Shown piece by piece: positions 45,758-53,404 of a DNA stretch of 64,000 nt (the first letter of the stretch is position 1; every line of letters begins with the position of its first letter). Below the pieces are notes generated by a model. It had not been told where the DNA came from. It ran no database searches and was given only the letters and a program-made list of their open reading frames with translations. This stretch comes from Chitinophaga pinensis (GTDB lineage Bacteria; Bacteroidota; Bacteroidia; Chitinophagales; UBA10324), in assembly GCA_945892775.1 (NCBI GenBank), contig CAMDDP010000007.1, positions 1-64,000 on the forward strand, given 5' to 3'. The position numbers were made by a program, and so were the translations under genes.

Positions 45758-46207
45758 ATGAAAGCTGTTCCAATAATTTTTAAAGAATATATATTCCGAT
45801 TTCGAAAGCGCTCAGGTAAGGATGAAATTTTTGATATTCTTCGTAAGAAATTTGTTGCATTTACACCCGAAGAAAAAATTCGCCAACAATTAATTCATTA
45901 TTTGATTTTTGATTTACAATATCCTAAAGGTTTAATAGGAATTGAAAAAGGGTTAAATGTAAATGGCAATCCGCGTCGCATGGATATGGTTGTATATGAC
46001 AGGGGTGGATCGGCATTTATGATTTTAGAATGTAAGGCTCCTTCAGTTAATATAACACAGGAGGTGTTTGATCAGGCCGCTATGTATAATCTTACTTTAA
46101 AAGTTCCATATTTGGCTGTAAGCAATGGCGCAATAACTTTTTGTTGTAAAATTTATTGGGAAGATAAAGAGTTTGAATTTCTGAGCGAGTTTCCCAAAAT
46201 AAATTAG
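45758..46207 (+). CDS. Stand-alone HsdR N-terminal-like (PD-(D/E)XK fold) protein
   Basis: 149 residues matching the N-terminal nuclease-fold domain of type I restriction HsdR subunits. It has a helical FTPEEKIRQQLIHYL start, then NPRRMDMVVYDR (the catalytic Asp), FMILECKAP (the E-x-K pair) and VFDQAAMYNLTLKVPYLAVSNG. All three nuclease-core residues appear present. There is no helicase domain and no HsdM or HsdS gene nearby, so it is not a type I restriction system. Its place beside holA and amn suggests a housekeeping DNA-repair or processing role, which is inference. Confidence 0.85.
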   Translation: MKAVPIIFKEYIFRFRKRSGKDEIFDILRKKFVAFTPEEKIRQQLIHYLIFDLQYPKGLIGIEKGLNVNGNPRRMDMVVYDRGGSAFMILECKAPSVNITQEVFDQAAMYNLTLKVPYLAVSNGAITFCCKIYWEDKEFEFLSEFPKIN

Positions 46208-46224
46208 TGTTTAAGCAGAACATA

Positions 46225-46263
46225 AATAAAAAAACCGCACCAGAATTGATGCGGTTTTTTTTA
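46225..46263. terminator. Bidirectional terminator between convergent genes
   Basis: ACCGCA and TGCGGT form the stem core, flanked by an A run on the left and a T run on the right, so it can terminate both the gene ending at 46207 and the minus-strand gene ending at 46282. Confidence 0.85.
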
Positions 46264-46281
46264 TTTCAATGAAAATAAGTA

Positions 46282-46698
46282 TTAATCAACTTTAGTAAGA
46301 TTAAATGTTTCATTCGTATTAGATGTAATACCCCCTGATGTTTCGGTATAGTTACGAGTCCATTTTTCAGATTTTGCTTTCATTTCTTCTACATTATACG
46401 TAGCAGATGAAAACCCTGTAAAAGTTATTGTAATTGTTTTATTTTTCTTGTCATAAGACCATGTAAAAGGTAACGAAAAGCCTAATTCTGTAGCAACTCC
46501 GGTTCCTTCAGAAAATGTGATGCTCCATGCACCTGTTTGTGTACTGGAGGCACCTCCAACTGTTTCAATAGAGGTATAAGTTGCAGTCCATAAACCATCT
46601 TTTTTAGGAAGGATTTTGTTTGGTGCTTTTGAGCAAGCACTAAAAAAAAGGGTAAGCGATAGCGTAATCGCTAAAAGATTAGGTATTGATTTTTTCAT
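46282..46698 (-). CDS. Small lipocalin-like lipoprotein (138 aa)
   Basis: The signal ends in FSAC with Cys22 as the probable lipidated residue. The mature part is a single beta-rich domain beginning DGLWTATYTSIETVGG, with alternating strands (GAWSITFSEGTG, FTWSYDKKNKTITITF) and ending ETFNLTKVD. This pattern resembles the lipocalin-like domain lipoproteins common in Bacteroidota. No ligand can be deduced. It is a single gene with its own terminator shared with the convergent gene, and the 218 bases upstream (46699-46916) hold no other gene that I can see. Confidence 0.8.
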   Translation of the reverse strand: MKKSIPNLLAITLSLTLFFSACSKAPNKILPKKDGLWTATYTSIETVGGASSTQTGAWSITFSEGTGVATELGFSLPFTWSYDKKNKTITITFTGFSSATYNVEEMKAKSEKWTRNYTETSGGITSNTNETFNLTKVD

Positions 46699-46903
46699 GA
46701 ATTTATTTTTTGTTGAGGTAAAAATAGAAATAATAAAATAAAAAGTTTTGTGGGGTTGCTTTTTAGCACTTTTTTTTATTTTGGGCTATAAGCTTCTTGT
46801 AACAGTTGATTTCTAAATGGTTTTATTGAAGCAGTAATCAAAATATGATCTTTTTTTAAAAATAAATTATTTAATAGTTGGAAAAGTAAACGAATAGAAA
46901 TTC

Positions 46904-46911
46904 TATTTTCG
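46904..46911 (+). promoter_or_regulatory. -7 promoter box of yqgE
   Basis: TATTTTCG, one mismatch from TAnnTTTG, ends five bases before the ATG at 46917. A TTG at 46878-46880 is 23 bases upstream, at the long end of accepted spacing. The message would be nearly leaderless. Confidence 0.4.
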
Positions 46912-46916
46912 CCGAT

Positions 46917-47480
46917 ATGCAAAAACAATTACCAAATCCCATAGCTGGATGTTTCTTGTTGTCTGAGCCTTATATGGCTGACGACAATTTTCGTTCTTCT
47001 GTTTTGTTTCTGTGTGAACATAATGAAAATGGCACATTTGGATTTGTTTTAAATCATCCTTTAGATTTAACAATTAATCAAGCGATGCAAGATTTCCCAG
47101 AATTAAAAGCACCATTATTTTTAGGTGGGCCTGTGCAAAATGACACCCTACATTTCTTGCATTGTCGAGGTGATTTAATTGAAGATAGTATTGAAGTCAT
47201 TGAAGGTGTTTTTTGGGGTGGAGATTTTAATCAGTTAAAAGTATTGCTTGACACGAAACAGATTGAAGAAACTGAAGTTAAATTTTTTCTTGGCTATAGT
47301 GGTTGGGATCTTGGACAGTTGGAGGTTGAATGTGATGATAAAGCTTGGATAATTGTAGAGGCTAGTAGTGATTATATATTTTCTAATGAATCAAACAGTA
47401 TGTGGCGTACCGTATTAAAAAATATGGGTGCTAAATTTAAAATGTTATCTAATTTGCCTGATGATCCTTCGTTAAATTGA
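46917..47480 (+). CDS. yqgE: YqgE/AlgH family protein
   Basis: 187 residues with the UPF0301 pattern: AGCFLLSEPYMADDNFRSSV, LCEHNENGTFGFVLNHP, PLFLGGPVQNDTLHFLH and FFLGYSGWDLGQLEVE. The family is widespread in Gram-negative bacteria but its molecular function is not settled. AlgH was named as an alginate regulator in Pseudomonas, and that label should not be transferred. The protein is cytoplasmic with no signal peptide. The SDR gene follows after 86 bases. Confidence 0.95.
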   Translation: MQKQLPNPIAGCFLLSEPYMADDNFRSSVLFLCEHNENGTFGFVLNHPLDLTINQAMQDFPELKAPLFLGGPVQNDTLHFLHCRGDLIEDSIEVIEGVFWGGDFNQLKVLLDTKQIEETEVKFFLGYSGWDLGQLEVECDDKAWIIVEASSDYIFSNESNSMWRTVLKNMGAKFKMLSNLPDDPSLN

Positions 47481-47566
47481 GAATTCTTTTTAATGCAATT
47501 GCTAAATTGTGGTTTATTAAAAAGTAATTACAAAAAGTATTATTTATTTTTCAAAAAAAATACAAG

Positions 47567-48427
47567 ATGATTAATTTGATGTTGCGTGATGATGCTCTAA
47601 AAGATAAAGTGGTTGTTGTTACGGGTGGAGGTACTGGATTGGGAAGAAGCATGAGTGAAATGTTATCACAACTTGGGGCTTCGATAGTCATTACCAGTCG
47701 AAAAAAAGAAGTGCTGGAAAAAACGGCAAATGAAATTTCAGCGCTCACAGGAAAAAAAGTTTTGCCGGTTGTATGTGATGTTCGGAATTACGATGAAGTT
47801 GAAAATCTTTTAAATAGAACAATAAAAGAATTTGGAAAGGTTACTACACTATTAAATAATGCAGCTGGAAATTTTGTTATGCCAACTGAAAGGTTAACAG
47901 CCAAAGCGTTCGATACAGTGGTAGATATTGTATTGAAAGGAACTTATAATTGTTCGCTTGCTTTTGGAAAACATTGGATTGAAAATAAATCAAGTGGCAA
48001 TATGCTGAACATTGTAACTACTTATGCTTTTACAGGTTCTGGTTTTGTCGTTCCATCAGCATGTGCAAAAGCGGGTGTGCTTGCACTCACCCGATCTCTT
48101 GCTGCAGAATGGGCGAAGTATAATATCCGAAGCAATGCAATTGCACCTGGCCCCTTTCCAACAGAGGGTGCATGGACCAGATTGTTTCCTGAACCATTGC
48201 AAAAAATTATTGATCCTATGCAGCGTTTACCAATGAAAAGAGTTGGTAATCATGAGGAGCTAGCAAATCTTGCTTCATATTTGATTTCTGATTTCTCGGG
48301 ATACATAAATGGAGAAGTTGTGGTGATTGATGGTGGCGAATGGTTATACAATGCAGGTCAGTTCACTCACTTTGATAAAATTCCAAAGGAAGCGTGGGAC
48401 ATGTGGGAGCAAATGCGGAAAACTTAA
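47567..48427 (+). CDS. SDR oxidoreductase of the 2,4-dienoyl-CoA reductase type
   Basis: 286 residues with a Rossmann NAD(P) motif VVVTGGGTGLGRSM near the N-terminus, NNAAGNF, and the active-site region TYAFTGSGFVVPSACAKAG. The spacing of Tyr, Ser and Lys in that region matches the mitochondrial 2,4-dienoyl-CoA reductase rather than the classical YxxxK of most SDRs. LAAEWAKYNIRSNAIAPGP and GYINGEVVVIDGG complete the fold. It probably reduces dienoyl-CoA during breakdown of unsaturated fatty acids, and an enoyl-CoA hydratase gene lies 3 kb away. ATG 47579 is an alternative start four codons later. A diverged copy of codons near 48281-48343 recurs at 50456. Confidence 0.9.
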   Translation: MINLMLRDDALKDKVVVVTGGGTGLGRSMSEMLSQLGASIVITSRKKEVLEKTANEISALTGKKVLPVVCDVRNYDEVENLLNRTIKEFGKVTTLLNNAAGNFVMPTERLTAKAFDTVVDIVLKGTYNCSLAFGKHWIENKSSGNMLNIVTTYAFTGSGFVVPSACAKAGVLALTRSLAAEWAKYNIRSNAIAPGPFPTEGAWTRLFPEPLQKIIDPMQRLPMKRVGNHEELANLASYLISDFSGYINGEVVVIDGGEWLYNAGQFTHFDKIPKEAWDMWEQMRKT

Positions 48428-48550
48428 AGCTCTTTTTTTAATTGAAACTTAAATGATAATAATTTTTTACGCATTTTTTTTTGTGATATTTATGCAAATT
48501 GAGTTCCTTGATAGCGACAGCTTTTTAATTTTTTTTCTTTCTAACTAAAA

Positions 48551-50443
48551 GTGAAAAGTCAATTTAATTTTTATTGGCTGCTCGTAAGAAGAATCTTCTT
48601 AATAATATGTGTCTATTCATTGTTTAGGCTATTATTTTTTTTATTTAATTATGATTCATTCAACCATAATTCTTTCAGCCAGATACTACTTGCTTTTGTT
48701 GTTGGGTTAAGGTTTGATGTATCAGCTGTAATTTATATAAATTCGTTATTTATTCTTTTGCATCTAGTACCATTTAATTTCAGATATCTAAAAGGGTACC
48801 AGGTCAGCATTAAATGGATATTCTTCTTAACCAATTTTGCAGCATTATTTTTTGCATTGATTGATTTGCGTTGGTTCAGTTTTGTTGAAAAGAGATCTAG
48901 CTTCGACATTTTCGGTACTACTGGAGACATGATGAATCAGTTGCCTTCTTACTTGAAAGATTATTGGTACTTATTAATTGTTTATGGATTTATCATTTTT
49001 ATAACCTTATGGTTTTACAATCGAATTAAATTAACTAAAACAGAATATAAATTTCCACCAAAATCATTTTTTATTTTTCAAATAGCAATCCTTTTTCTAA
49101 TTTGTTGCTTATCTATTTTAGGTGCGAGAGGAGGATGGCAGCGTCGGCCTATTATTCCTATTTCTGCTGCTAGTTATGTAAGCTCTTCACTCGTTCCGCT
49201 TACCACAAATACTCCATTCAATATTATTATCACTTCCCAAGGGCCCTCCTTAAAACCTGTAAAATATTTTAATGAATTGAAACTGAAAAAACTTTTTTCT
49301 ATTCAACGCATTAATAATGTTTCAATGGATTCGATGCGACGCGATAATGTGGTCATAATTATATGGGAGAGTTTGTCGCGTTATTACATGGGAAGTTTGA
49401 ATGAAAATGAAGGGTATACACCGTTTCTTGATTCACTTGCTAAAGGTGGATTAGTTTGCACCAATGCATCTGCTAATGCACATAGAAGCATTGAAGGGTT
49501 GCCCTCTATTACAGCTTCAATACCAACTATGATGGATGAAGCATTTACTTTTTCTAAATATCAACAAGATAAAATAGAGGGACTTCCATCCATTCTTAAA
49601 AAATTTGGGTATAGCTCTGCATTTTTTCATGGTGGAATAAATGGTTCTATGGCTTTTGATTTTTTTGCTGCAGCAGCTGGATATGAAAGTTACTTTGGGA
49701 TGAATGAATTTAATAATGTGAAAGAATTTGATGGCACGTGGGGTATATGGGACGAATCTTTTTTTCAATATGTGAATCAGCAGTTGATTTCTATGCAGGA
49801 ACCATTTTTTGCAACTTTATTTACTTTGACTTCGCACCCGCCTTTCATGATTCCTAAAAGATATGAACAGGATTTTCAAAAACAAAAAAATCAATACGCT
49901 CAAGTTATTCGGTACACTGATTATTCACTAAAGAAGTTTTTTGAAACCGCAAGTAAACAGCCTTGGTTTAATCGAACACTTTTTGTGATTGTTGCTGACC
50001 ATGGAGCTCATTTTGATTCTCCTTTGTACCATACTCCACGTGGTGGTGTCAGTATTCCGATTGTTTTTTATTCGCCAAATAAATCTTTGAAAGGAGTATA
50101 TAATCAGCCCGTTCAGCAGATTGACATTTTGCCATCAGTAATTGATTTTTTACAGGTGCCATGCAAGTACGTTTCTTTCGGAGAAAGTATTTTTAAAAAA
50201 GATTCCGTTCGTTATGTCTATAATTTTTTGAATGGAATTTACCACATTGAAGACGAGCAATATCATTTGGAATTTGATGGGACAAAGACAGTTGCGTTGT
50301 TTAATTATACTTCTGATCCTCTCTTCTTAAAAAATATTTTAGGAACATTGCCTGGTGTGAAAATGAGATTAGAAGAAAAGCTGAAAGCTGTGATTCAGAC
50401 TTTTAATGACGCTCTTATAAATAATAAGTTATTGCCCGAATAA
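48551..50443 (+). CDS. LtaS/MdoB-type sulfatase-fold membrane transferase
   Basis: 630 residues, starting at GTG. The first about 200 residues hold about five membrane helices. The extracytoplasmic sulfatase-fold domain (about 255-590) has NVVIIIWESLSRYYMG (metal-binding Glu), NAHRSIEGLPSI with Ser or Thr expected as the nucleophile, FATLFTLTSHPPF and VIVADHGAHFDSP (metal-binding Asp-His). The LtaS and MdoB families transfer phosphoglycerol or phosphoethanolamine from phospholipids to envelope polymers. As Gram-negative Bacteroidota have no lipoteichoic acid, the acceptor here is probably a lipid or glycan, but this is not known. A dienoyl-CoA reductase-like SDR precedes it, and duplicated gene debris follows. 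Confidence 0.88.
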   Translation: MKSQFNFYWLLVRRIFLIICVYSLFRLLFFLFNYDSFNHNSFSQILLAFVVGLRFDVSAVIYINSLFILLHLVPFNFRYLKGYQVSIKWIFFLTNFAALFFALIDLRWFSFVEKRSSFDIFGTTGDMMNQLPSYLKDYWYLLIVYGFIIFITLWFYNRIKLTKTEYKFPPKSFFIFQIAILFLICCLSILGARGGWQRRPIIPISAASYVSSSLVPLTTNTPFNIIITSQGPSLKPVKYFNELKLKKLFSIQRINNVSMDSMRRDNVVIIIWESLSRYYMGSLNENEGYTPFLDSLAKGGLVCTNASANAHRSIEGLPSITASIPTMMDEAFTFSKYQQDKIEGLPSILKKFGYSSAFFHGGINGSMAFDFFAAAAGYESYFGMNEFNNVKEFDGTWGIWDESFFQYVNQQLISMQEPFFATLFTLTSHPPFMIPKRYEQDFQKQKNQYAQVIRYTDYSLKKFFETASKQPWFNRTLFVIVADHGAHFDSPLYHTPRGGVSIPIVFYSPNKSLKGVYNQPVQQIDILPSVIDFLQVPCKYVSFGESIFKKDSVRYVYNFLNGIYHIEDEQYHLEFDGTKTVALFNYTSDPLFLKNILGTLPGVKMRLEEKLKAVIQTFNDALINNKLLPE

Positions 50444-50455
50444 TTTTACTTCTTT

Positions 50456-50518
50456 TTGATTTCTGATTTCTCAGGGTACATTAATGGAGAAGTTTTGGTG
50501 ATTGATGGTGGCGAATGA
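50456..50518 (+). pseudogene. Fragment of a second SDR gene (3' end)
   Basis: The 63 bases encode LISDFSGYINGEVLVIDGGE and a stop. They align without gaps to 48281-48343 of the intact SDR gene with 58 of 63 bases identical. Three of the five differences are silent, one gives V to L and one turns the Trp codon into TGA. Silent divergence suggests a true paralogue existed before decay. It starts 13 bases after the preceding gene's stop and ends exactly where the next repeat begins. Confidence 0.8.
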
Positions 50519-50561
50519 TAAATTCACCATCATTTGCACCGATATCAAAAATTGTTTTTAT
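50518..50561. repeat. 44-base direct repeat, copy 1 (FkbM fragment)
   Basis: This stretch is identical to 51136-51179 and in the same orientation. In the minus-strand direction it encodes KTIFDIGANDGEF, the SAM-binding motif I of the FkbM gene next to it. It lies 12 bases beyond the 3' end of that gene. Confidence 0.9.
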
Positions 50562-50573
50562 GTTTTTGTTTTT

Positions 50574-51303
50574 CTATTTTTTATCTTTTACAAATATTGC
50601 ATCGCCATGAGTAAAACTTCCGTCAATTAAACTCTGAAAAGTGTTTTCAATTCCAGCAAAATTGAAATTGTATTTTTTTAAAAGCACAATTAAGTCGGTT
50701 ACTAAAACTGCATCTTTATACAATTCGACAAAATTTACTTCGCTGTAAATCACATCAACTATTTCTAAAGTTTTGACTGAACCTTCCAATACTAATCGCT
50801 CAGCACCTTGAACATCTAATTTCATCATTACAGCAGATTCAATTTTCAGTTCTGTTAGATAATTATCAAGCAAATCACATTTTACCTTTATTAAATGATT
50901 TTTGGCTGAAGTTGGGAAATTAATTTTATGAACTTCTTCCATCTGTAAGAGTGAACTTGAACCTTCATTTGATGAAACATAAAAATCAACATCACCCTTG
51001 TAATTTGACAGGGCTACATTAAATGTCTTCAGTTTTTTATCTGAACTAAGTTTTTCATTTAATCTTTTAAATGGTTCTGGCATTGCTTCAAATGCATAAA
51101 TCATTGCATCTGGAAATACAGACCGATACCTTCTAATAAATTCACCATCATTTGCACCGATATCAAAAATTGTTTTTATTTTTATTTTTCAGCCAATCAT
51201 ATTTTACCATTTCAAATGATTTGTGATAGGAATTAATTGGCAGGAATGTTTTTCCAGAAAGTCGGATTATTTTCTTGATAGAATTTTTTATTGATTGTAT
51301 CAT
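50574..51303 (-). pseudogene. FkbM family methyltransferase, frameshifted
   Basis: From ATG 51303 the minus strand encodes MIQSIKNSIKKIIRLSGKTF...KYDWLKNK and stops at TGA 51165-51163. A +1 shift inside an A-rich run (about 51169-51188) restores the frame KTIFDIGANDGEFIRRYRS, then MIYAFEAMPEPFKRL, MMKLDVQGAERLVLEG, IYSEVNF and a stop at 50574. Together these form an FkbM methyltransferase, a SAM-dependent O-methyltransferase type often found with glycan or lipid biosynthesis. Residues from the ATG at 51104 alone would lack motif I and be inactive. One extra A is enough to explain the break, so a homopolymer sequencing error, a recent mutation or slippage are all possible. Confidence 0.75.
51136..51179. 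repeat. 44-base direct repeat, copy 2 (within FkbM gene)
   Basis: Identical to 50518-50561. It contains the motif I codons and the A-rich tract where the reading frame of the FkbM gene breaks. Confidence 0.9.
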
Positions 51304-51326
51304 TTAAGTGTAAATTTTAAAAAATA

Positions 51327-52106
51327 TTATTTTCCGGTGAATTCTGCAGTTCTCTTTTCAATAAATGCTTTCATTCCTTCCTTTTGATCCTCGGAGGCGA
51401 AGCATAAGTAAAAATTTTTTCTTTCGAAAATTAACCCTTCATCCAATGAGGTGTTAAACGCGGCGAGCACTGATTCTTTTGCAAGTTTTATGGCAACAGG
51501 AGATTTATCAACTACTTGTTTTGCCAATGAGAATGCTTCTTTCAAATACATTTCGTTCGGTACTACTTTATTTATTAAACCTGCTCGCAGGGCTTCATCA
51601 GCTGTTATAAATTTTCCGGTTAAAACAATTTCCATTGCGAGTGCTTTGCCAACTGCACGCGTGAGTCGCTGTGTTCCGCCCGCGCCAGGCATTACTCCAA
51701 TTTTTATTTCAGGTTGACCGATTCGAGCCGATTCTGATGCAACAATCATGTCACAATGCATCATCAATTCGCATCCTCCACCCAAGGCAAAGCCTGAAAC
51801 TGCAGCGATGATTGGTTTCTTAGTTCTTTTTATTTGATCCCATGTGCTGAACTGATCAATGTTAATCATATCAATAGCAGTTTTATCAGCCATTTGTTTT
51901 ATATCAGCTCCTGCTGCAAATGCTTTTTCATTTCCTGTAATGATGATGGCACGCACTTCATCATTGTTATCTAATTCTTTTAATGCATCACGCAATTCGC
52001 TCATGAGTTGAGTGTTCAACGCATTTAATTCTTTTGGACGATTGAGTTGAATGAGTGCAACATGTTTTTCAGCCTGAGCATTTACAATGATGAATTCAAA
52101 AGACAT
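51327..52106 (-). CDS. Enoyl-CoA hydratase/crotonase family protein
   Basis: 259 residues, the usual length of a monofunctional short-chain enoyl-CoA hydratase that adds water to 2-enoyl-CoA in beta-oxidation. The oxyanion-hole loops AFAAGADIKQMA and GFALGGGCELMMHCD are present. Both catalytic glutamates are in place, E113 in GGGCELM and E133 in GQPEIKIG, followed by VMPGAGGTQRLTRAVG. It begins 12 bases after the ZIP gene, so it belongs to a four-gene minus-strand run, but with metabolically unrelated neighbours. Confidence 0.93.
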   Translation of the reverse strand: MSFEFIIVNAQAEKHVALIQLNRPKELNALNTQLMSELRDALKELDNNDEVRAIIITGNEKAFAAGADIKQMADKTAIDMINIDQFSTWDQIKRTKKPIIAAVSGFALGGGCELMMHCDMIVASESARIGQPEIKIGVMPGAGGTQRLTRAVGKALAMEIVLTGKFITADEALRAGLINKVVPNEMYLKEAFSLAKQVVDKSPVAIKLAKESVLAAFNTSLDEGLIFERKNFYLCFASEDQKEGMKAFIEKRTAEFTGK

Positions 52107-52118
52107 TTTATTTAATTT

Positions 52119-52829
52119 TTAAAGAGTGAGTAAGGATAGTGCAACACCAAATATAATAACCAGAATTTTTTTGAAAGTATAAGCATGTTTTCCACTTTCT
52201 GATTCAAACAATATTGTAGTCGAAACATGTAACAATGAACCGGCAACTATTGCTAGCAAAAGAGGGTAGTAGCTGCTGTCAGTTTCTTGAATGAACGAAG
52301 AGACTAATGCCCCAGCAGGAGCAATTAATGAAAACAACAAAACAATAATCAGCGTTTTGGTTTTTGTGTATTTGGAAAAAAGAAAAATACTTGCGAGCGC
52401 AAACCCTTCAGGGATTTTATGTAAAGCGATTCCATAAAGCAACGTTGAGCGTTCTTGTTCACCTGTGTGAGGAAGTGCGGCAGGAATTCCATCAAAGAAC
52501 GAATGAATGCTTAACCCAATAAAAAGTGAAATTAAAAAAGTATTGCTTTCGCTGTGGTGGTGAATATGTCCGTGTTCAATTCCGTGAGTTGCCTGTTCTA
52601 AAAACACCTGAATAAAAAATCCTATCAACATAAATAATCCAGCTTTTACACCATGGGTTTGAAAAATTTCAGGTAGTAAATGCAACATCATTATACTGAA
52701 TAAAAATGCGCCACTGAAAGAAAGTATGAGTTTAAAATTTGCATCGTCTTTCTGCTTCACGAGCAAGGCAAATATGGCGCCGGCTAATGGAGCAATAAAT
52801 AAAATTGAACAGACAAACAGGTGATTCAT
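52119..52829 (-). CDS. ZIP family metal transporter
   Basis: 236 residues with about eight membrane helices. The histidine-rich loop HGIEHGHIHHHSESN, the helix IV motif HSFFDGIPAALPH and the helix V motif HKIPEGFALASIF are the ZIP metal-binding pairs. Members import Zn2+ or related divalent ions into the cytoplasm. Its ATG overlaps the stop of the PAP2 gene by four bases, so the two are translationally coupled. Confidence 0.93.
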   Translation of the reverse strand: MNHLFVCSILFIAPLAGAIFALLVKQKDDANFKLILSFSGAFLFSIMMLHLLPEIFQTHGVKAGLFMLIGFFIQVFLEQATHGIEHGHIHHHSESNTFLISLFIGLSIHSFFDGIPAALPHTGEQERSTLLYGIALHKIPEGFALASIFLFSKYTKTKTLIIVLLFSLIAPAGALVSSFIQETDSSYYPLLLAIVAGSLLHVSTTILFESESGKHAYTFKKILVIIFGVALSLLTL

Positions 52830-53404
52830 ATTAAATGCGAAGATGATTTTTTAAGGCAAGATTTAAGAATGTGTGTCCCAATTATTCCTGAAATAATTCC
52901 TACAAATGCTCCCACCGCAATATCAGCTGGGTAATGATAGCCAACATATACTTGGGCAAAACAGATTAGAGAAGCCCAGGAAAATAAAAATGGAAACAAC
53001 CATTTTAATTTCTCGGTGAAAATTAATCCAAGAAAAACAGCAAGGACAAAATGGTTGGCGGCGTGTGATGATATAAAACTAAATCCTGTTCCACATTCAA
53101 TAGTTTTATGGATGTGCAAAAACAATTCTGGATTTTGACAGGGGCGCAAACGATGAAAAAATGGTTTAAAAATACTACTGCTTATAAAATCGGTAATCCC
53201 AACAAGTGAAATTGTTGCTATAAATACCAGCCAGCTTTTTCTTCTGAAATAATAAATGATTAATAAAATAAAAATTAAGTAAAGTGGAATCCAAGAATAT
53301 TTGTTGCGAATAAAAGGCATTATGGAATCGAAAAAGGAATTGCTCATTCTATTATGAATGAAAAGGAATATTTTTTTATCCCATGTAATTAACCAATCAA
53401 TCAT
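52826..53404 (-). CDS. PAP2 family phosphatase
   Basis: 192 residues, an integral membrane enzyme. The three PAP2 motifs are visible: KPFFHRLRP, FISSHAAN and VYVGYHYPADI, the last with the catalytic His and Asp. Such enzymes remove phosphate from lipid phosphates such as undecaprenyl diphosphate or phosphatidate, and the substrate cannot be read from sequence. The start overlaps the methyltransferase gene by eight bases and the end overlaps the ZIP gene by four. Confidence 0.92.
   Translation of the reverse strand: MIDWLITWDKKIFLFIHNRMSNSFFDSIMPFIRNKYSWIPLYLIFILLIIYYFRRKSWLVFIATISLVGITDFISSSIFKPFFHRLRPCQNPELFLHIHKTIECGTGFSFISSHAANHFVLAVFLGLIFTEKLKWLFPFLFSWASLICFAQVYVGYHYPADIAVGAFVGIISGIIGTHILKSCLKKSSSHLI

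Noticed and set aside
45758-46207. A type I restriction-modification locus
   Set aside because: Only the HsdR N-terminal-like domain is present; no helicase, HsdM or HsdS gene is nearby.
50518-51179. An insertion sequence bounded by the 44-base direct repeats
   Set aside because: There is no transposase and no terminal inverted repeats, and the repeat itself is FkbM coding sequence.
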